Source: an uncultured Verrucomicrobiota bacterium (GTDB lineage: Bacteria; Verrucomicrobiota; Kiritimatiellia; Kiritimatiellales; Tichowtungiaceae). From it: a DNA stretch of 37,717 bases. The stretch covers positions 1-37,717 of the forward strand of contig CAIKWE010000008.1 in NCBI GenBank assembly GCA_903831085.1, read 5' to 3'. This document shows positions 25,810 to 37,717 of the stretch, in pieces (the stretch's first letter is position 1; each line of letters opens with the position of its first letter). The notes below the pieces were generated by a model. That model saw nothing but the letters and a program-made list of their open reading frames with translations, did not search any database and was not told the DNA's origin. The position numbers and the translations under genes were made by a program.

Positions 25810-26676
25810 ATGAAAACTGCTCCGGTAAAAATAAAAACGGTTTTGGTCACCGGATGCTCATCCGGCATCGGATTGGCAACGGCGCGGCTTCTGCACGAAC
25901 GCGGCTGGCAGGTCGCCCCGACGGCTCGCAAGGCCGCCGACCTCGACATGCTCCGCGCCGAAGGCTTCGATCCCGTCGTGCTCGACGTGACCGACAGCGC
26001 CTCGATTGCCAATGCGGCCAGCGCCGTGCTCGCCCGCTTCGGCGGACAGCTCGGAGCCATAGTCAATAACGCCGGCTTCGGCCTAACCTCGGCCATCGAA
26101 GACGCGCCGCGCGCCATGCTCCGCGATATTTTTGAAGTGAACGTCTTCGGACTTCAGGAACTGACCAGCCGGTTCATTCCCCTTTTCCGCAAACAAGGCT
26201 ACGGCCGCATCGTCAACGTCAGCTCGGTGGTTGGCGAGTTGAGCCTGCCGTTTGCCGGCGTTTATTCGGCGTCGAAATTTGCGGTCGAAGCGCTTTCCGA
26301 CGCCCTGCGCCGAGAACTGTTCGATTCCGGCGTCGCCGTCTCGATCATCCAGCCAGGGCCAATTGAAACGAAGTTTTCTGAAAATCTGGCGCACCACACT
26401 GAACGTTATCCAGCGAATCCGGACTCGCCGTTCACAGAATTTTACAAGGAAGCGATTGGAACGCGTAAAACCGGCAAGGCCGCCCGCACGGCAGAGAAAT
26501 TCATGAAACCGCCGGAAGCCGTCGCAGAGAAAATTTTCCAATGTCTGGAAAGTGCCCGCCCGCCGATCCGCGCCCGCGTCACCGCCGTCGCTTATTTTGG
26601 AGCCTTCGTCCGCCGCGCCCTGCCCGCCTCACTGGTTGACGCGGTTATGATCTCTCAACTGAAAAAGCGTATCTGA
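25810..26676 (+). CDS. Short-chain dehydrogenase/reductase (classical SDR)
   Basis: This is a cytosolic NAD(P)-dependent oxidoreductase of 288 residues. The TGCSSGIG cofactor motif is at 14-21, NNAG at 86-89, the catalytic serine in VNVSS at about 139, and Y152 and K156 in YSASK. The C-terminal extension (about residues 190-288) is of the length seen in retinol-dehydrogenase-like SDRs. The substrate cannot be read from the sequence. The frame is open upstream to 25648, but 25810 is chosen because the Rossmann fold begins there and the upstream part is palindrome-rich. It contains a near copy of the palindrome at 26536-26550. It ends 2 bases before the convergent TPR gene. Confidence 0.93.
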   Translation: MKTAPVKIKTVLVTGCSSGIGLATARLLHERGWQVAPTARKAADLDMLRAEGFDPVVLDVTDSASIANAASAVLARFGGQLGAIVNNAGFGLTSAIEDAPRAMLRDIFEVNVFGLQELTSRFIPLFRKQGYGRIVNVSSVVGELSLPFAGVYSASKFAVEALSDALRRELFDSGVAVSIIQPGPIETKFSENLAHHTERYPANPDSPFTEFYKEAIGTRKTGKAARTAEKFMKPPEAVAEKIFQCLESARPPIRARVTAVAYFGAFVRRALPASLVDAVMISQLKKRI

Positions 26677-26678
26677 GA

Positions 26679-27386
26679 TTACTTGTCTTTATTTTTCTCG
26701 CTCCACTCTTTCAAGCGATTCATGTCCTCCAGATAGCTGGGGGTGGGTTTGTATCCAAGGCGCACCGCCTCGTCGAGTTTTGCCTTAGTGTTGAGATAGT
26801 TTTTCTTCCAGAATTCGAGTACTGAACAGTTGTAATAAAGATTGGGGTTTGTAGATTCGGTTTTCATTGCTTCACCTAAAATGGTCTGCGCTTTTGAAAA
26901 TTCATCCTCCGCACCTGTTTTCTTCTTAAAATTAAGGAACGCTCCGAGCGTTGTATGGGAAACTGCGAGATCAATCATGATGCGCCCATTTTCCGGGGCC
27001 TTTTCACTGGCCGTTTCTAGCAGTGTTATGGATTGCCGGATATCAGCTTCCGTTTTCGCACGCCGTCCAACGATAGCTCCAAAACCTTGGTAGGCATCTG
27101 CGTTGTTTGTATTGAGAAGCCAAGCTTGATTGAAGCGTTTCATTGCTGTACCGAGATCATTCTGATCGTAGTATTTCCAACCCAGATCGACAGCCGCAAC
27201 GCTCGCCTTCTCTCTACTTCCATGTGTGCTTACAACCGCATCAATAAATTTCTGATCAGCTTTCTGCATTTCGGGCGACCGTGGAATTCCCCCATACATG
27301 GGAAGTTCATTTTCTTGGGAACTTCCGTAACAACAAAGTAACGGGATAACTACAAATTGAATGGCCAACATTCTTACTTTCATCAT
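26679..27386 (-). CDS. TPR-containing exported protein, possible lipoprotein
   Basis: The 235-residue protein has a hydrophobic start (MMKVRMLAIQFVVIPLLCCY) with a Cys pair that could serve as a weak lipobox, followed by a polar, charged body. FIDAVVSTHGSREKASVAAV, DQNDLGTAMKRFNQAWLLN and further Ala/Leu/Tyr-patterned segments look like three to four tetratricopeptide repeats, so a protein-binding role in the periplasm or on a membrane is likely. The start at 27386 is preferred because AAGGAG lies 7 bases before it. The gene is more AT-rich than its neighbours. No functional context is visible. Confidence 0.8.
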   Translation of the reverse strand: MMKVRMLAIQFVVIPLLCCYGSSQENELPMYGGIPRSPEMQKADQKFIDAVVSTHGSREKASVAAVDLGWKYYDQNDLGTAMKRFNQAWLLNTNNADAYQGFGAIVGRRAKTEADIRQSITLLETASEKAPENGRIMIDLAVSHTTLGAFLNFKKKTGAEDEFSKAQTILGEAMKTESTNPNLYYNCSVLEFWKKNYLNTKAKLDEAVRLGYKPTPSYLEDMNRLKEWSEKNKDK

Positions 27387-27505
27387 TTTATACTCCTTAT
27401 GTGTTTTGGGCATTTCCCACACCGCCGACTTATAGGTCAAGGGACGGAATTTAAGAAGCTGAATTTGCGCAAGAACCGGCAAGTTGATCTGCTCAATCTT
27501 CCTCA

Positions 27506-27564
27506 AAGGTGGAGCGTGATCGCCGAGCACGCTCAAAACGCGCCCGGCGGTCGCGTTCCACCTT
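27506..27564. repeat. 59-bp near-palindrome upstream of the PFOR gene
   Basis: The sequence begins AAGGTGGA and ends TCCACCTT. Of 29 base pairs, 22 are Watson-Crick, and three of the mismatches are G-T, so plus-strand RNA could fold into one long hairpin. It lies in the 405-base gap 27387-27791 between the TPR gene and PFOR. An open frame crosses the gap, but I see no protein evidence for it. Apart from this palindrome and the PFOR ribosome binding site (CAGGAGAAAG), the gap shows nothing I can name. Confidence 0.75.
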
Positions 27565-27791
27565 GTAGCCGAGTCTACATTTTTCCGTACTTTGGACTGA
27601 AAAAAGGCTTCTGTTCGGGGCCGATTTTTGAAATTCTCTCAGCTCCGCATGACAAACAGCGGAAAGTGAATTTGCAAGAACCCCTTTTTTACGGAAAACC
27701 GGCAGGAAAGCGGCAAAGGCAACAAACCGGAGATGAGAGTTTCCACGGAATTTAAACAGAAACGCACAATCCTCAGGAGAAAGAAGCAGAC

Positions 27792-31310
<3,519 letters not shown>

Positions 31311-31332
31311 CTGAAAGACAAGGAGACACCCG

Positions 31333-31494
31333 ATGAAAAAATATACCTGCATACCTTGCGGCTACATCTACGATCCGGCTGTCGGTGATCCCGACGGCGG
31401 AATCGCTCCCGGCACAGCGTTCAAGGACATTCCAGACGATTGGGTTTGCCCTGAATGCGGCGCGGCCAAGGAATACTTCGAACCGGTTGAATAA
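31333..31494 (+). CDS. Rubredoxin
   Basis: This 53-residue one-iron electron carrier reads [20 protein letters not shown], then [19 protein letters not shown]. The two C-x-x-C pairs (CIPC at 6-9 and CPEC near 39-42) and the GYIYDP segment are diagnostic. The ribosome binding site AAGGAG is strong. It is placed between PFOR and the DHOD-like gene, which suggests it carries electrons for one of them or for an oxygen-defence enzyme elsewhere. Confidence 0.97.
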   Translation: MKKYTCIPCGYIYDPAVGDPDGGIAPGTAFKDIPDDWVCPECGAAKEYFEPVE

Positions 31495-31527
31495 AAACCG
31501 GTGCCGGAAAAAGGCAGGAGGCAACTG

Positions 31528-32478
31528 ATGGTAAATTTAAAAACCACCTACATGGGGTTGAATCTTAAAAACCCGATTATTGTCGCCTCCTCGCCTGTAT
31601 CTCAGAATCTTGATGACCTCCGCAGAGCCGCCGATGCGGGTGCCGCGGCGGTCGTCATGTTCTCCCTTTTCGCGGAACAGCTCGGGTCTCTCGGCGAAAC
31701 GCCTTATCTTCCTGATGTTTACGTCTGCGATCCGGATGCTTATCTAAACCTCATTCAGAAGGCCGTCAAGCAGTCCGGAATTCCAATCATTGGAAGTCTC
31801 AACGGCGTGACCAACGAAGGATGGGTTGAGTATGCCAAAGAAATCGAGCAGACCGGCGCGGCCGGACTCGAACTGAACATCTACCACGTCGCCGCCAATC
31901 CCGAAGAAACCGGCGCCGAGATCGAGAAACGGCATCTCGACATCCTCAAAGCCGTCAAGAGCGCCGTCACCATTCCCGTTGCCATGAAGATCAGCCCCTA
32001 CTTCAGCTCGCTGGGCAATATGGCTAAACAATTCGACGATGCCGGGGCCGACGCTCTCGTTCTCTTCAACCGGTTTTACCAGCCCGACTTCGACCTCGAA
32101 GCGATGGAGGTTGAAGCGACTCTCGACTTCAGCTCGTCTGCTGAAATCCGCCTGCCGTTGCGCTGGATCGCCATGCTGCACGGCAAGCTCAAGGCCTCGC
32201 TGGCCGCCTCCATCGGTGTGCAGAACGGCGCGGAAGTTGTCAAATATCTACTGGCTGGCGCGGATGCCGTTATGACCGCTTCCGCCTTGATCAAAAACGG
32301 ACCGGGATATGTCGGCGTTCTGATCGAAGAGCTTCAGGAGTGGATGAAACAGAAAGAGTACGACTCTCTCGAACGGCTCAAGGGCGCGATGAGCCAGCGC
32401 GCCGTTCCCAATCCCGGCGAATTCGAGCGGGCCAACTACATTAAAGTGCTCGAAACCTATAAGCGGAAGCAGGTCTAA
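31528..32478 (+). CDS. Dihydroorotate dehydrogenase-like flavoprotein
   Basis: The 316-residue TIM-barrel protein opens MVNLKTTYMGLNLKNPIIVA SS like class 1 dihydroorotate dehydrogenases, and keeps the FMN-binding Lys region (VAMKISPYFS, K154) and the late phosphate-binding GVQNGAEVVKYLLAGADAVM. The region that holds the catalytic Cys or Ser in true enzymes (N-x-S-C-P-N) reads ELNIYHVAANPEE here, so the usual base is absent. It is therefore probably not the pyrimidine-pathway enzyme. Genes of this type are often found next to PFOR. The start at 31528 is chosen over an upstream GTG because AGGAGG precedes it. An exact TTCCAATCATTGGAA lies inside at 31781-31795. Confidence 0.88.
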   Translation: MVNLKTTYMGLNLKNPIIVASSPVSQNLDDLRRAADAGAAAVVMFSLFAEQLGSLGETPYLPDVYVCDPDAYLNLIQKAVKQSGIPIIGSLNGVTNEGWVEYAKEIEQTGAAGLELNIYHVAANPEETGAEIEKRHLDILKAVKSAVTIPVAMKISPYFSSLGNMAKQFDDAGADALVLFNRFYQPDFDLEAMEVEATLDFSSSAEIRLPLRWIAMLHGKLKASLAASIGVQNGAEVVKYLLAGADAVMTASALIKNGPGYVGVLIEELQEWMKQKEYDSLERLKGAMSQRAVPNPGEFERANYIKVLETYKRKQV

Positions 32479-32487
32479 CCCGGGCTT

Positions 32488-32558
32488 TTCCGATGTTCGG
32501 AACCGGCCTTCGCTGAAAGCTACGGCGTGTCAGGGAAAAAAGTTTCCCAAGATTGGAA
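32488..32558. repeat. TTCCAA-N3-TTGGAA palindromes upstream of pyrG
   Basis: TTCCGA-TGT-TCGGAA (32488-32502) carries matched changes in both arms, so symmetry is kept. TTCCCA-AGA-TTGGAA (32544-32558) has one change and extended flanking symmetry. Both lie in the 166-bp gap before pyrG, with the second 86 bp from the start. Confidence 0.8.
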
Positions 32559-32644
32559 ACTATTCCTTGGACAACCCCGCACAAGCTACTTAAAGTGCCT
32601 TCCCGTAGCAGGGAAAAAGTTCAGAGATTACGGGATACACTAAA

Positions 32645-34252
32645 ATGGCCAAATATCTTTTCATTACGGGCGGCGTTGTTTCATCACTCGGCAAAGGAAT
32701 CACCGCCGCATCGATCGGACGACTTCTCATCAACCGCGGACTCAGCATCCGCATGCTGAAACTCGATCCCTACCTCAACGTCGACCCCGGCACCATGAGC
32801 CCCTACCAGCACGGCGAGGTTTACGTCACCGACGACGGCGCGGAAACCGACCTCGATCTCGGACACTACGAGCGCTACACCGGTCAGCCGACCTCGCAGA
32901 AAAGCAACATCACCGCGGGCCGTATTTACTGGGACGTTCTCCATAAAGAGCGGCGCGGCGACTATCTCGGCGCAACCGTCCAGATGATTCCGCACATCTC
33001 CAACGAAATTAAATCCAAGATCCGCCAGCTCGAAACGGAAAATCCCGACGTGATCGTGATTGAACTCGGCGGCACCGTCGGTGACATCGAAGGACTTATT
33101 TTTCTCGAAGCGATCCGCCAGCTCGGCGCAGACGTCGGCCGCGACAACTCCATGTACATTCACCTCACCTACGTTCCCTACATCCGGGCCGCCGGCGAAG
33201 TGAAAACCAAACCCACCCAGCAGAGCGTCGCCAAACTGCGCGAAATCGGCATCCTGCCGCATATTCTCGTCTGCCGCACCGAAGTGGATCTGACCGAGGA
33301 GCACATTGATAAACTGGCGATGTTCTGCAACGTGCCCAAAGAGTGCGTCATCGTCGAAAAAGATGTCGAAACCTCCATCTACGAAATCCCGCTGGTGCTG
33401 GCGGAACAAGGCGTGGACGAGCTGATCCTCAACCACTTCCGCATCGCCAAACCCACCAAGCCGCTGAAGGACTGGCATAAACTGATCTCCGTTATCAAAA
33501 ATCCAAAAGGGAAAGTCCGCATCGGCGTCGTCGGCAAATATTCAGAACTGCAGGATGCCTACAAATCCATCTACGAAGCGCTCTACCACGGCGGATATGC
33601 GGCCGAATACGAAGTGGAAATTGTCAAATTCCACGCGGAAGAGATTGAGAAAAATCCCGATATCCTGAAAACCGTCGCAGGCATCCTTATCCCCGGCGGC
33701 TTTGGCGTGCGCGGCATGGAAGGTAAAATCCGCGCGGCGCAATACGCCCGCGAAAATAACATCCCCTTCCTCGGCATCTGCCTCGGCCTGCAATGCGCGG
33801 TGATTGAATTCGCCCGCAATGTCTGCGGCCTCGCGGGCGCGGATTCGACCGAGTTCGACGAAGAACGCGGTGTCAAAACCAAACATCCGGTCGTCTGTCT
33901 GCTCGAAGAGCAGCGTACGGTCACCGAAAAAGGCGGCACCATGCGCCTTGGCGCCTGCCCCTGCGTGCTCGAAAAAGGCACTAAAGCGTTTGAGGCTTAC
34001 GGCGAAAAGAAAATCTCCGAACGCCACCGCCACCGCTACGAGGTGAACAACAACTACCGCAAACAGCTTGAAGAAGGCGGACTGGTCATTTCCGGAGCCA
34101 ACCCCGACATCGGTGTGATAGAAATGATTGAGCTGGCGGATCATCCGTGGTACGTCGCCACACAGGCGCATCCGGAACTCAAGAGCCAGCCGGTTCTGCC
34201 GCATCCGCTCTTCCGCGAATTCGTCGCCGCCGCCATTAAGAACAGTCCATGA
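32645..34252 (+). CDS. pyrG: CTP synthase
   Basis: PyrG aminates UTP to CTP using glutamine and ATP. The 535-residue protein has the synthase domain ([48 protein letters not shown]) and the C-terminal class I glutaminase with the nucleophile elbow [11 protein letters not shown] and the His-Glu pair in [10 protein letters not shown]. Length is normal. The ribosome binding site is weak. The stop overlaps the ATG of the MFS gene as ATGA, so the transporter is translationally coupled to it. Confidence 0.98.
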   Translation: MAKYLFITGGVVSSLGKGITAASIGRLLINRGLSIRMLKLDPYLNVDPGTMSPYQHGEVYVTDDGAETDLDLGHYERYTGQPTSQKSNITAGRIYWDVLHKERRGDYLGATVQMIPHISNEIKSKIRQLETENPDVIVIELGGTVGDIEGLIFLEAIRQLGADVGRDNSMYIHLTYVPYIRAAGEVKTKPTQQSVAKLREIGILPHILVCRTEVDLTEEHIDKLAMFCNVPKECVIVEKDVETSIYEIPLVLAEQGVDELILNHFRIAKPTKPLKDWHKLISVIKNPKGKVRIGVVGKYSELQDAYKSIYEALYHGGYAAEYEVEIVKFHAEEIEKNPDILKTVAGILIPGGFGVRGMEGKIRAAQYARENNIPFLGICLGLQCAVIEFARNVCGLAGADSTEFDEERGVKTKHPVVCLLEEQRTVTEKGGTMRLGACPCVLEKGTKAFEAYGEKKISERHRHRYEVNNNYRKQLEEGGLVISGANPDIGVIEMIELADHPWYVATQAHPELKSQPVLPHPLFREFVAAAIKNSP

Positions 34253-35694
34253 ACCGTTTCTTTGCCACAGTGCGTGCACTGACCGCTCCGGCAGAGACAT
34301 CCGATCCGCTTATCCTAAGCCGCAGAACGCAGCGCCTGTCGATTTGGGAAGGTTCGCTGTGGGCCGTGCTCTGGGGGTTCGGGGAAACCTATATCGCGCC
34401 GTTCGCTATTTTCTTGAATGCCGGCAACCTCGCTATGGCGTTTGTCGGCACCGCACCGGTGCTGATTGCGGCGATCGCCCAGATTGCCGGTGCCGTTCTG
34501 CTGGATCGGGTCGGACGCCGCATGCCGATCATTCTAGTCGGATTCTCTGTGCAGGCCGCCGCCTATCTGCCGCTCTTCCTGCTTCCCGTCCTGCTTCCGG
34601 CCGGCGGCATACCGGTACTGCTGGCCGCCATAACGGTTCTCTTTTTCTTTTCCGGCCTGGCGGTCCCGGCCTGGATGAGTCTGATGGGCGATGTCGTCGA
34701 CCCGGAAGACCGCGGACGCTATTTTTCAAACCGGACGCGCATTGTCATGTACACCATGCTGGCCGCCACACTGCTGGCCGGTGTGATTATCAACCGATGG
34801 AAAAATGAGGGGAATCCGGTTGTCGGATTCGGATTTTTATTCGGCATCGCCTGCCTGTTCCGGTTTATCAGCATCTTCTTCATGCGCCGGCATTATGACG
34901 CGCCGCTGAAAAAAACTCAGGACAACGTCTATTTCTCATTTTTTGATTTTGTGCGCGCCACACCGCGATCGAATTTCGCCCGGTTCACCTTCACGGTGGC
35001 TCTGATGAACGGAGCCACCCAGATCGCCGGACCGTTTTTCGCCGTGTACATGCTCAGGGATTTACACTGGTCCTATCTCCAGTTCACAGCGAACGCGGCG
35101 GTTTTCCTGCTGTCGCAGACGCTGTTCGTGCGCTGGTGGGGTGCACTTGGCGACCGGCACGGCAACCGCGCCGTATTGGTGGCCACCAGTTGCCTTCTGC
35201 CGCTGTTGCCGCTGTGCTGGGCGTTTTCAACCAATTATTTTTTTCTGCTCCTGGCGCAGGTTTTTTCGGGCGCGACCTGGTCCGGCTTCAATCTGGCCGC
35301 ATCGAACTTTATCTATGACGCGGTCTCTCAGGAAAAACGCGCCCGCGCATTCAGCTACTACAATGTGCTCAACGGACTTTTTTCCGTGGCCGGTGGCGTT
35401 CTGATCGGAGCGCCTCTCGCCGAGTTTGTCCCGGCGGCATTCACACTAGGCCCGGTTCATATTCAGATGATATCGTCCCTGCCTGTTGTATTTGTTGTTT
35501 CAGGCGTTTTACGGGCACTCATCGTGGTGGCCATGCTGCCGCGATTCAAAGAAGTGCGTTCCGCCGAACCGATCTCCACCATGCGTATTCTGTGGCGGCT
35601 GGGCGTCGGGCAGCCTCTTTTCGCGCAGGTCGGCGAATTTATTCCTCTCATCCGCAAGATCTATTCATCCTCGACCGGACGGAATGGAAAATAA
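34249..35694 (+). CDS. MFS transporter
   Basis: This 481-residue membrane protein has about twelve hydrophobic segments in two halves separated by a charged loop (around residues 205-235, [20 protein letters not shown]). The motif between segments 2 and 3, [13 protein letters not shown], is the major-facilitator G-x-x-x-D-R-x-G-R-R signature, with a second version ([12 protein letters not shown]) in the other half. The first 30 residues before the first segment are polar. The substrate cannot be inferred. It starts within the pyrG stop (ATGA overlap). Its last 47 bases overlap the end of the convergent PAP2 gene. Confidence 0.9.
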   Translation: MNRFFATVRALTAPAETSDPLILSRRTQRLSIWEGSLWAVLWGFGETYIAPFAIFLNAGNLAMAFVGTAPVLIAAIAQIAGAVLLDRVGRRMPIILVGFSVQAAAYLPLFLLPVLLPAGGIPVLLAAITVLFFFSGLAVPAWMSLMGDVVDPEDRGRYFSNRTRIVMYTMLAATLLAGVIINRWKNEGNPVVGFGFLFGIACLFRFISIFFMRRHYDAPLKKTQDNVYFSFFDFVRATPRSNFARFTFTVALMNGATQIAGPFFAVYMLRDLHWSYLQFTANAAVFLLSQTLFVRWWGALGDRHGNRAVLVATSCLLPLLPLCWAFSTNYFFLLLAQVFSGATWSGFNLAASNFIYDAVSQEKRARAFSYYNVLNGLFSVAGGVLIGAPLAEFVPAAFTLGPVHIQMISSLPVVFVVSGVLRALIVVAMLPRFKEVRSAEPISTMRILWRLGVGQPLFAQVGEFIPLIRKIYSSSTGRNGK

Positions 35695-36439
35695 TCTTCA
35701 AACGGGCAAGCGCCCGTTCGCGAATCGGCCTGAACATAAAGAGCGGAAAAAAGAATAGGTAGAACGGTAGACTGCCTGCCACGATATCGGACAGCCAGTG
35801 GCCGCCGCCCGCCAGACGGGGAAGCACAAAAAAAACCATTCCTAAGGCCGCCGCCACGCCATACCAGGAGCGCAGGCGGTAAATGATGTATGAACCGATA
35901 AACATCAAAACCGTGGCATGATCACCGGGGAAGCTGTCGTTGGATTTAACCTTAACCTTCCAGGTGATGACATCCTTCAAGTCCGAAAGAATAACCGCCC
36001 GCTCTTTCAATCCCGCAGTTTCCGTCGGTGATGGGCGATAGAAATGAATAGTTGATTCGCAGATAAGTATAACCAGAAGAAGTGTAACCGTCATATAGAT
36101 ACCGAACTGCACCAGCTCGGCGCGGTCTTCGTTCCGCGGATTGCGGATAAGATAAATAACAAAAAGCAGAACCATCCAGGAAGCGGCGGCCAGATCAAAC
36201 GCGCGGTGATTGGTCACGCCCCAGACCATCTGCATGGCAGAGTTGTTCTTCATCGTGCCGTTGAGGGCGAGAAACACGCTGTAATCCATTTTCTTCCACA
36301 GCGAGTCCTGCTGTGTATAGCGGACGGCCCAGCGCCCCTTGTGATCCCTATAACTTTCCTGACATCGGAACCAGCTGGAAAAAAGGGTGACGGCCAGAAC
36401 CATGGACAGCAAAACCAACACGATCGACTGCTTTTTCAA
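35648..36439 (-). CDS. PAP2-family membrane phosphatase
   Basis: The 263-residue protein has an N-terminal membrane anchor (MKKQSIVLVLLSMVLAVTLF) and five further hydrophobic segments. The PAP2 motifs appear as FYRPSPT (motif 1, partial), SFPGDHATVL (motif 2, catalytic His) and PRLAGGGHWLSDIVAG (motif 3, His and Asp). Enzymes of this type remove phosphate from lipid diphosphates such as undecaprenyl diphosphate or lipid A. Which lipid is used cannot be told, although motif 2 with GDH rather than SGH is the version common in lipid A-type and related phosphatases. The C-terminus is basic. The end overlaps the MFS gene by 47 bases. Confidence 0.9.
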   Translation of the reverse strand: MKKQSIVLVLLSMVLAVTLFSSWFRCQESYRDHKGRWAVRYTQQDSLWKKMDYSVFLALNGTMKNNSAMQMVWGVTNHRAFDLAAASWMVLLFVIYLIRNPRNEDRAELVQFGIYMTVTLLLVILICESTIHFYRPSPTETAGLKERAVILSDLKDVITWKVKVKSNDSFPGDHATVLMFIGSYIIYRLRSWYGVAAALGMVFFVLPRLAGGGHWLSDIVAGSLPFYLFFFPLFMFRPIRERALARLKIIFHSVRSRMNRSCG

Positions 36440-36511
36440 AATAAGTTCCCTTGAGTTATTTTTTCAGGGACGGATGAAACAAAATTTCAAGCCCTTGCTC
36501 AAGACAATCCT

Positions 36512-37687
36512 TTATTCCGCACGGCAGAGAAGGCCTTTGAGATAAGCCCCTTCCGGAAAATTCAAGGCGACCGGATGATCCGGCGACTGATTCAGAACCG
36601 CCAGAATCTGCGCGCTGCGTCCGGCATCCAGCGCTGAATCAGAAACAATCTTCTGAAACAGCGGCATCTCCATCAGGCCGGAACAGGAAAAAGTAAAAAG
36701 CAGTCCGCCGGGCCGCAGCAGTTTAAAGGCCAGCAGATTGATATCCTTGTAACCGCGCGCGCCGCCGTCGAGCTGACTGCGCGATTCGATGAATTTTGGC
36801 GGATCAAGGATGATGAGGTCGAAGTCGCGCCGCGAGTCGCGGAAGCGGCGCAGCTCCTTGAAAACGTCGCCGCACATATATTCTGATGCCGCCGGATCGA
36901 GTCCGTTGAGCACCGCGTTCTGCCGCGCAATTTCGAGCGCAGGTTCCGAACTGTCCATCTGTAAAACATACTTCGCGCCGCCCAGCAGCGCGGCGACGCC
37001 GAAGCCGCCGGTGTAGGAAAAGCAGTTGAGCACGTCGCGGCCATCGGCCCAATTTCGCACGGCGGCGCGGCTGTCGCGCTGATCGAGGTAGTAACCGGTC
37101 TTGTGCCCGCCTTTAATATCCACCAGCAGGCGCATGCCGTTTTCGTTGATCTCGACGTGCTCCGGCGGCTCCGTGCCAGCCAGTACGCCGCAACGTGACG
37201 GAAAGCCTTCCTTTTCGCGCACCGAAACATCAGAGCGCTCGTAGATGGAAAGTCCGGGGAAAATTTCATGTAACAGTTCGACGATAGTGTCTTTCCAATG
37301 TTCGGAACCGGCGGAAAGAAACTGGCAGACAATCCAGTCTGCGTAGCGGTCGATGATCAAGCCGGGCAGTCCGTCTGACTCCGCCGCGACCAGACGGATT
37401 GCATTGGAATTGATCTTCCGGCGGGCGGAAACCGCGTTTTTCAGCTTCGTACGGAAAAAAGCCGCATCGATGATCGTCTCCGGATTAAAGCTCCAGACAC
37501 GCAGGGCAATCTGCGACTGCGGTGACCACGCCGCCTGCGCCAGCGGCTTGCGGTCGAACGAACAAACCGTGACGGTTTCGCCGACACCCGGCGCGCCTTC
37601 AACACGCTCAATCGCGCCGGAAAATATCCACGGATGCCGCTGAAGCAGATTTTTTTCGCGACCTTTTTTGAGGATGACGGAGGACAT
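36512..37687 (-). CDS. rlmI: Class I SAM-dependent rRNA methyltransferase (RlmI-like)
   Basis: RlmI methylates C5 of a cytosine in 23S rRNA (C1962 in E. coli). The 391-residue protein has an N-terminal PUA domain (ILKKGREKNLLQRHPWIFSG), a middle EEHD-like domain, and a Rossmann-fold methyltransferase domain with NCFSYTGGFGVAALLGGAK for SAM, ILDPPKF and FTFSCSGLM, whose Cys would be the catalytic nucleophile. Length matches RlmI. The start at 37687 has a good AAGGAGG ribosome binding site. It is the last gene of a minus-strand unit that enters the window from the right. The exact target base in this organism is inferred. A near copy of the palindrome (37293-37307) is inside. Confidence 0.93.
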   Translation of the reverse strand: MSSVILKKGREKNLLQRHPWIFSGAIERVEGAPGVGETVTVCSFDRKPLAQAAWSPQSQIALRVWSFNPETIIDAAFFRTKLKNAVSARRKINSNAIRLVAAESDGLPGLIIDRYADWIVCQFLSAGSEHWKDTIVELLHEIFPGLSIYERSDVSVREKEGFPSRCGVLAGTEPPEHVEINENGMRLLVDIKGGHKTGYYLDQRDSRAAVRNWADGRDVLNCFSYTGGFGVAALLGGAKYVLQMDSSEPALEIARQNAVLNGLDPAASEYMCGDVFKELRRFRDSRRDFDLIILDPPKFIESRSQLDGGARGYKDINLLAFKLLRPGGLLFTFSCSGLMEMPLFQKIVSDSALDAGRSAQILAVLNQSPDHPVALNFPEGAYLKGLLCRAE

Positions 37688-37696
37688 GCGACCTCC

Positions 37697-37717
37697 TTAA
37701 AGCACGATGCGGGCGAA
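37697..37717 (-). CDS. Possible C-terminal end of an unseen upstream gene
   Basis: On the minus strand the last bases of the window read FARIVL followed by TAA, 9 bases before the rlmI start. Such tight spacing and the ribosome binding site over the gap suggest a neighbouring gene in the same operon, but six residues are too few to name it. Confidence 0.3.
   Translation of the reverse strand, partial: FARIVL

Noticed and set aside
27400-27755. Plus-strand open frame in the gap before PFOR
   Set aside because: It begins inside the TPR gene leader, crosses the 59-bp palindrome and has no ribosome binding site or recognisable fold.

Overview
The window looks like a chromosomal housekeeping region of an anaerobic bacterium of the PVC group, most likely Kiritimatiellota or a close relative. 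This is an inference from gene content: a secreted FGly-type sulfatase, a PEP-CTERM protein with an IPEPATFLLFGLGGMGAW-type tail, pyruvate:ferredoxin oxidoreductase next to rubredoxin, GatCAB, and RNase HIII. No rRNA, tRNA, CRISPR array, prophage or complete insertion sequence was found. Almost all genes are recognisable core genes.

Layout. 1-326 is the start of nadD (minus, cut by the window edge). 463-1881 is a sulfatase, followed by a palindrome-rich gap and a small membrane protein. 2589-6208 holds gatC-gatA-gatB (minus), split by a 425-bp cassette with inverted ends that carries a frameshifted GxxExxY (PD-(D/E)XK-like) gene. 6329-9836 is trmB-ymdB-yceH-xseA-xseB (plus). 9959-12657 is a CBS-domain protein, dapA and lysA (minus). 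12818-15219 holds a tiny EF-hand protein, rnhC and a PEP-CTERM protein whose signal peptide carries an in-frame TGA. 15562-20357 is dnaK-groES-groEL followed by rpoZ-smpB (plus). 20460-25635 has one unknown plus-strand gene, then purA-uppS-cdsA-rseP and a small membrane-anchored protein on the minus strand. 25810-27386 holds an SDR and a TPR protein. 27792-32478 is PFOR, rubredoxin and a dihydroorotate-dehydrogenase-like protein, probably one redox operon. 32645-37687 is pyrG, an MFS transporter, a PAP2 phosphatase and an RlmI-type methyltransferase.

The most unusual material is non-coding. A 15-bp inverted repeat, TTCCAA-N3-TTGGAA, occurs in 11 exact copies and about 12 near copies across the window. 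About two thirds lie in intergenic gaps, often upstream of genes, and the rest lie inside reading frames. Two copies of a 111-113 bp two-hairpin element with inverted ends lie at 9840 and 21233. Larger GC-rich palindromes lie at 1914, 1979, 14282 and 27506. The GxxExxY cassette fills the space between two 29-bp inverted repeats almost exactly and supplies the gatA stop codon. All calls come from reading the sequence; no database search was run.
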